In this document: positions 62,175 through 64,000 of the stretch, piece by piece
How positions within the stretch are numbered: the first letter of the stretch is position 1
Layout of the letters: each line of letters opens with the position of its first letter
Source of the DNA: Collinsella tanakaei YIT 12063
GTDB taxonomy: Bacteria > Actinomycetota > Coriobacteriia > Coriobacteriales > Coriobacteriaceae
Assembly (NCBI RefSeq): GCF_000225705.1
Contig: NZ_JH126470.1
Span: 219,901-283,900, forward strand
Direction: 5' to 3'
Length of the DNA: 64,000 nucleotides
Notes under the pieces: generated by a model
What the model saw: only the letters and a program-made list of their open reading frames with translations
Told to the model about the DNA's origin: nothing
The model's database searches: none
Made by a program: the position numbers and the translations under genes

Positions 62175-63290
62175 ATGAAGGATACAGAGATGCAGCTTCA
62201 AAGCAATCCATTTACTCCTGTGTTTGGTAAAGTGCCGCTGTACCTAGCGGGGCGAGAGGGGATTATCGACGACTTGTTGACGACTCTCGATAATCCGGAT
62301 AACAGCCCCGATCGTTGCACCATGTTTGTTGGCGCCCGCGGGTCGGGCAAGACCGCTCTTATTACGTACCTTGCTCAAGAGGCGCGCGCCCGCGGTTGGA
62401 TTGCGTCCAACGTGACGGCAACCAAAGGAATGCTCGAAGACATTCTTCAACAGGCGATCGCCGCTTCTTCCCATTTGATAGACAATGCGAGTTCGGTTCA
62501 TCTTGCATCGGTTTCGGTTGCTGCCTTGGGAAGCGTGGGCTTCACGCGCGACCAGGCGGCTCCCGCGAATTGGCGTACGCGCATGAACTCGCTTCTCGAT
62601 CAGCTGGCAAAAACCGGCACGGGGCTGCTTATTACGGTGGACGAGGTGGACCCGTCCCTCGACGAGATGATCTCGCTTGTGACCACGTACCAGCACTTCG
62701 TACGAGAGGATAGGCGAGTGGTTCTGCTTATGGCCGGTTTACCGCATAGGATTTCGGCCCTCCTGTCCGGGGAGTCAACGTCGTTCTTGCGCCGCGCAGC
62801 CCGCAAATCGCTCGGCCCCATTCCCAGTTACGAGGTCGAAGAGGCGTTTCGCAGCACCGTGATGGACGGCGGTAAGCGCATCGACGAAGATGCTCTGCAG
62901 ACGGCGGTGGAGCGTATCGACGGCTTTCCCTTTATGTTGCAGCTGGTCGGCTATCGCTCTTGGAACGCGTCGCATGACGAGGGCGTTATTTCGATCGACC
63001 ATGTGAGGCAGGGCGTCGGCCTCGCGCAGGAAGAGCTCGAATCGCGTGTCTTCGATGCAACGCTCTCCGAACTCTCTCAAGCAGATATCGAGTTTTTGCT
63101 TGCCATGAGTCAGGACGAGGGTAAGACGCTTCAGGCAAATCTAAAGACGCGACTTGCCAAGTCTCCGAGCCATGTCTCGATCTACAAAAAGCGCCTTCTG
63201 GAAGCGGGTGTTATAGACGAGCCGGTCCGCGGCAAGTTGGTCTTTGCCCTCCCAGGCTTCAAGGACTATCTCATCAAAACCATGGGGTAG
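62175..63290 (+). CDS. AAA ATPase with C-terminal winged helix (AAA_16 / archaeal-type)
   Basis: 371 residues from ATG 62175 with GGGAGGGG upstream. It begins QSNPFTPVFGKVPLYLAGRE, then Walker A FVGARGSGKTALITYL, Walker B TGLLITVDEVDPSL, sensor-like VVLLMAGLPHRIS, a lid domain and a small C-terminal winged helix (LLEAGVIDEPVRGKLVFALP). STAND-like ATPases of this compact kind are common in anaerobes and are often linked to mobile or defence regions, but their function is unknown. The decayed copy at 2967-3690 is a clear homologue. The 10-bp phased repeat array upstream suggests unusual control. Confidence 0.85.
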   Translation: MKDTEMQLQSNPFTPVFGKVPLYLAGREGIIDDLLTTLDNPDNSPDRCTMFVGARGSGKTALITYLAQEARARGWIASNVTATKGMLEDILQQAIAASSHLIDNASSVHLASVSVAALGSVGFTRDQAAPANWRTRMNSLLDQLAKTGTGLLITVDEVDPSLDEMISLVTTYQHFVREDRRVVLLMAGLPHRISALLSGESTSFLRRAARKSLGPIPSYEVEEAFRSTVMDGGKRIDEDALQTAVERIDGFPFMLQLVGYRSWNASHDEGVISIDHVRQGVGLAQEELESRVFDATLSELSQADIEFLLAMSQDEGKTLQANLKTRLAKSPSHVSIYKKRLLEAGVIDEPVRGKLVFALPGFKDYLIKTMG

Positions 63291-63452
63291 GTCAAAAAAC
63301 CATGGGGAAGCCCCGCTTTGTGCAGCTGCCTCTGCCAAACAATTCGCGAACAGAACAAGTCGCACGGAGCGCCTCCGCAGGTGCTGGCTCCGCTTCGTTC
63401 GCGATCACCTTCGGCGCGCTTTGACCAGGAAGGACCCCCTCAGGCCGGGGTG

Positions 63453-63523
63453 CCCACCGGCTTATCTAAGGGATGCTCTGAGGCCCGGCAGGGCCGAACG
63501 CATCCCTTAGATAAGCCGGTGGG
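63453..63523. repeat. Perfect 24 bp inverted repeat with structured loop
   Basis: Arms 63453-63476 and 63500-63523 are perfect complements (core ACCGGCTTATCTAAGGGATG). The 23-base loop contains GGCCC/GGGCC, which can pair further. It lies 160 bases after the ATPase stop, without a T run. It may be a REP-like or MITE-like hairpin, or a very strong attenuator. Confidence 0.8.
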
Positions 63524-63563
63524 GCCCAGGCCGTGCGGAGCCCTGTATTTGGTCAAGTAAAAG

Positions 63564-63623
63564 TTTCCGAAATGGTAAAAGGAGCTTTCCGATTTGGTAA
63601 GCGAAAATTTTCCGAAATGGTAA
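63564..63623. repeat. Three spaced copies of TTTCCGAAATGGTAA
   Basis: Copies at 63564-63578, 63586-63600 (TTTCCGATTTGGTAA) and 63609-63623, spaced 22-23 bases apart. The block follows the 24-bp inverted repeat and precedes a GC-rich boundary at 63625. The plan of short units with 22-base spacing is similar to the cluster at 25504. The remaining bases between 63291 and 63672 show no gene. Confidence 0.75.
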
Positions 63624-63672
63624 GGCCCACGGGGCGGGCTCCCGCGCCCGCCCCGCCGACCGTCCGCACGTC

Positions 63673-63936
63673 CTACAGGTAACCCGAATCCTCCGCCTCG
63701 AGGAGCCTGTCGAGGAGGTCCGGAAGCACCTCCAGCAGCGCCCTCGACGGGGCCGGGTAGTCGAAGTCGGTCCCCTCCACGGAGACCTCCAGGGAGGGGC
63801 AGCCCTCGGCCTCGCCGGTCGACACGGCCCAGCTGGTCACCCTCCATCCGTCGAGTCCCGGGAACTTGGCCGTCACCGCGATCTCCGCCTCCGGGTCGAG
63901 GCCCTCCAGCCAGTCCATCGCCTGCCTCGCGTTCAT
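63673..63936 (-). CDS. Small hypothetical protein, 87 residues
   Basis: The ATG at 63936 overlaps the stop of an upstream minus-strand gene (GCATGA), and a G-rich site precedes it. It reads MNARQAMDWLEGLDPEAEIA then a beta-rich middle and an acidic Leu-rich end (ALLEVLPDLLDRLLEAEDSG). GC content is higher than in the neighbours on the left, which suggests a separate accessory segment. No family is recognised. Translational coupling to the upstream gene supports that it is real. Confidence 0.55.
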   Translation of the reverse strand: MNARQAMDWLEGLDPEAEIAVTAKFPGLDGWRVTSWAVSTGEAEGCPSLEVSVEGTDFDYPAPSRALLEVLPDLLDRLLEAEDSGYL

Positions 63937-64000
63937 GCGCGTCCCCCCTTCCCGAGCATGAGGGCGTGCTCCAGCCTATGGCTGGGGCCGCCGAACTCCA
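63933..64000 (-). CDS. 3' end of an unidentified gene (partial)
   Basis: Open from the window edge to TGA at 63933-63935, ending EFGGPSHRLEHALMLGKGGR-Ala. Its stop overlaps the start of the 87-residue gene by 3 bases, so the two form an operon. Too little is present to name it. Confidence 0.4.
   Translation of the reverse strand, partial: EFGGPSHRLEHALMLGKGGRA

Noticed and set aside
63564..63623. CRISPR array
   Set aside because: Only three 15-base repeats with 7-8 base gaps, too short for spacers, and no cas genes.

Overview
The window looks like a chromosomal segment of a strictly anaerobic, high-GC Gram-positive gut bacterium of the class Coriobacteriia, most likely Collinsella or a close relative. 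This is judged from gene content only: mannose- and cellobiose-type PTS loci, a reverse-type rubrerythrin, a monomeric [FeFe] hydrogenase, bacterial Elp3, a Mtr4-like helicase of the DUF3516 type, a secreted GH20 hexosaminidase with SLH repeats, and clear AGGAGG-type ribosome binding sites. No rRNA, tRNA or CRISPR array was seen.

Layout. 1-2064: end of a mannose-family PTS operon (IIB-IIC-IID, minus strand). 2065-3961: gene-poor stretch with a decayed AAA ATPase. 3962-4963: winged-helix protein with an acidic head and an RGG tail. 5139-13836: a defence island holding an ATPase plus RloB/Toprim-like pair, a Sau3AI-like endonuclease read in frame into an m5C methyltransferase (two SOS boxes upstream, a frame-breaking G9 tract inside), an SRA/HNH-like protein whose HNH residues are lost, a GmrSD-like DUF262-DUF1524 protein and an intact HNH nuclease. 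14124-19582: LicR-type regulator divergent from a cellobiose PTS / 6-phospho-beta-glucosidase operon. 19756-25388: phosphoesterase, DUF2130 protein, reverse rubrerythrin with a Fur-like box, ThpR, and a GMP synthase without its glutaminase domain. 25504-28227: a cluster of six short repeats, an HTH/HipA-like kinase fusion and an unknown protein. 28478-33763: giant GH20 surface enzyme. 34193-36000: NhaC antiporter broken by one stop codon, then a 41-bp-TIR MITE-like element.

36021-45903 is largely RNA-related: DUF3516 helicase, TrmB, and a SAM methyltransferase divergent from Elp3, plus a 3-hydroxyacyl-CoA dehydrogenase and a spermidine-synthase-like protein. 45949-56612 holds the three components of a Shango-type defence system (TerB-domain protein, DUF2791/BrxCD-like ATPase, Lhr-like helicase), split by a fused ABC permease-ATPase, its binding protein and an [FeFe] hydrogenase. 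Both Shango transcription units have a near-consensus LexA (SOS) box, as does the restriction-modification gene, so DNA damage may control several defence modules together. 56931-64000: MFS efflux pump, coaE, lytic transglycosylase, uvrB, several strong repeat structures, an intact AAA ATPase related to the decayed copy near 3 kb, and the tail of another accessory region.

All functions are inferred from sequence motifs read by eye; no database search was run.
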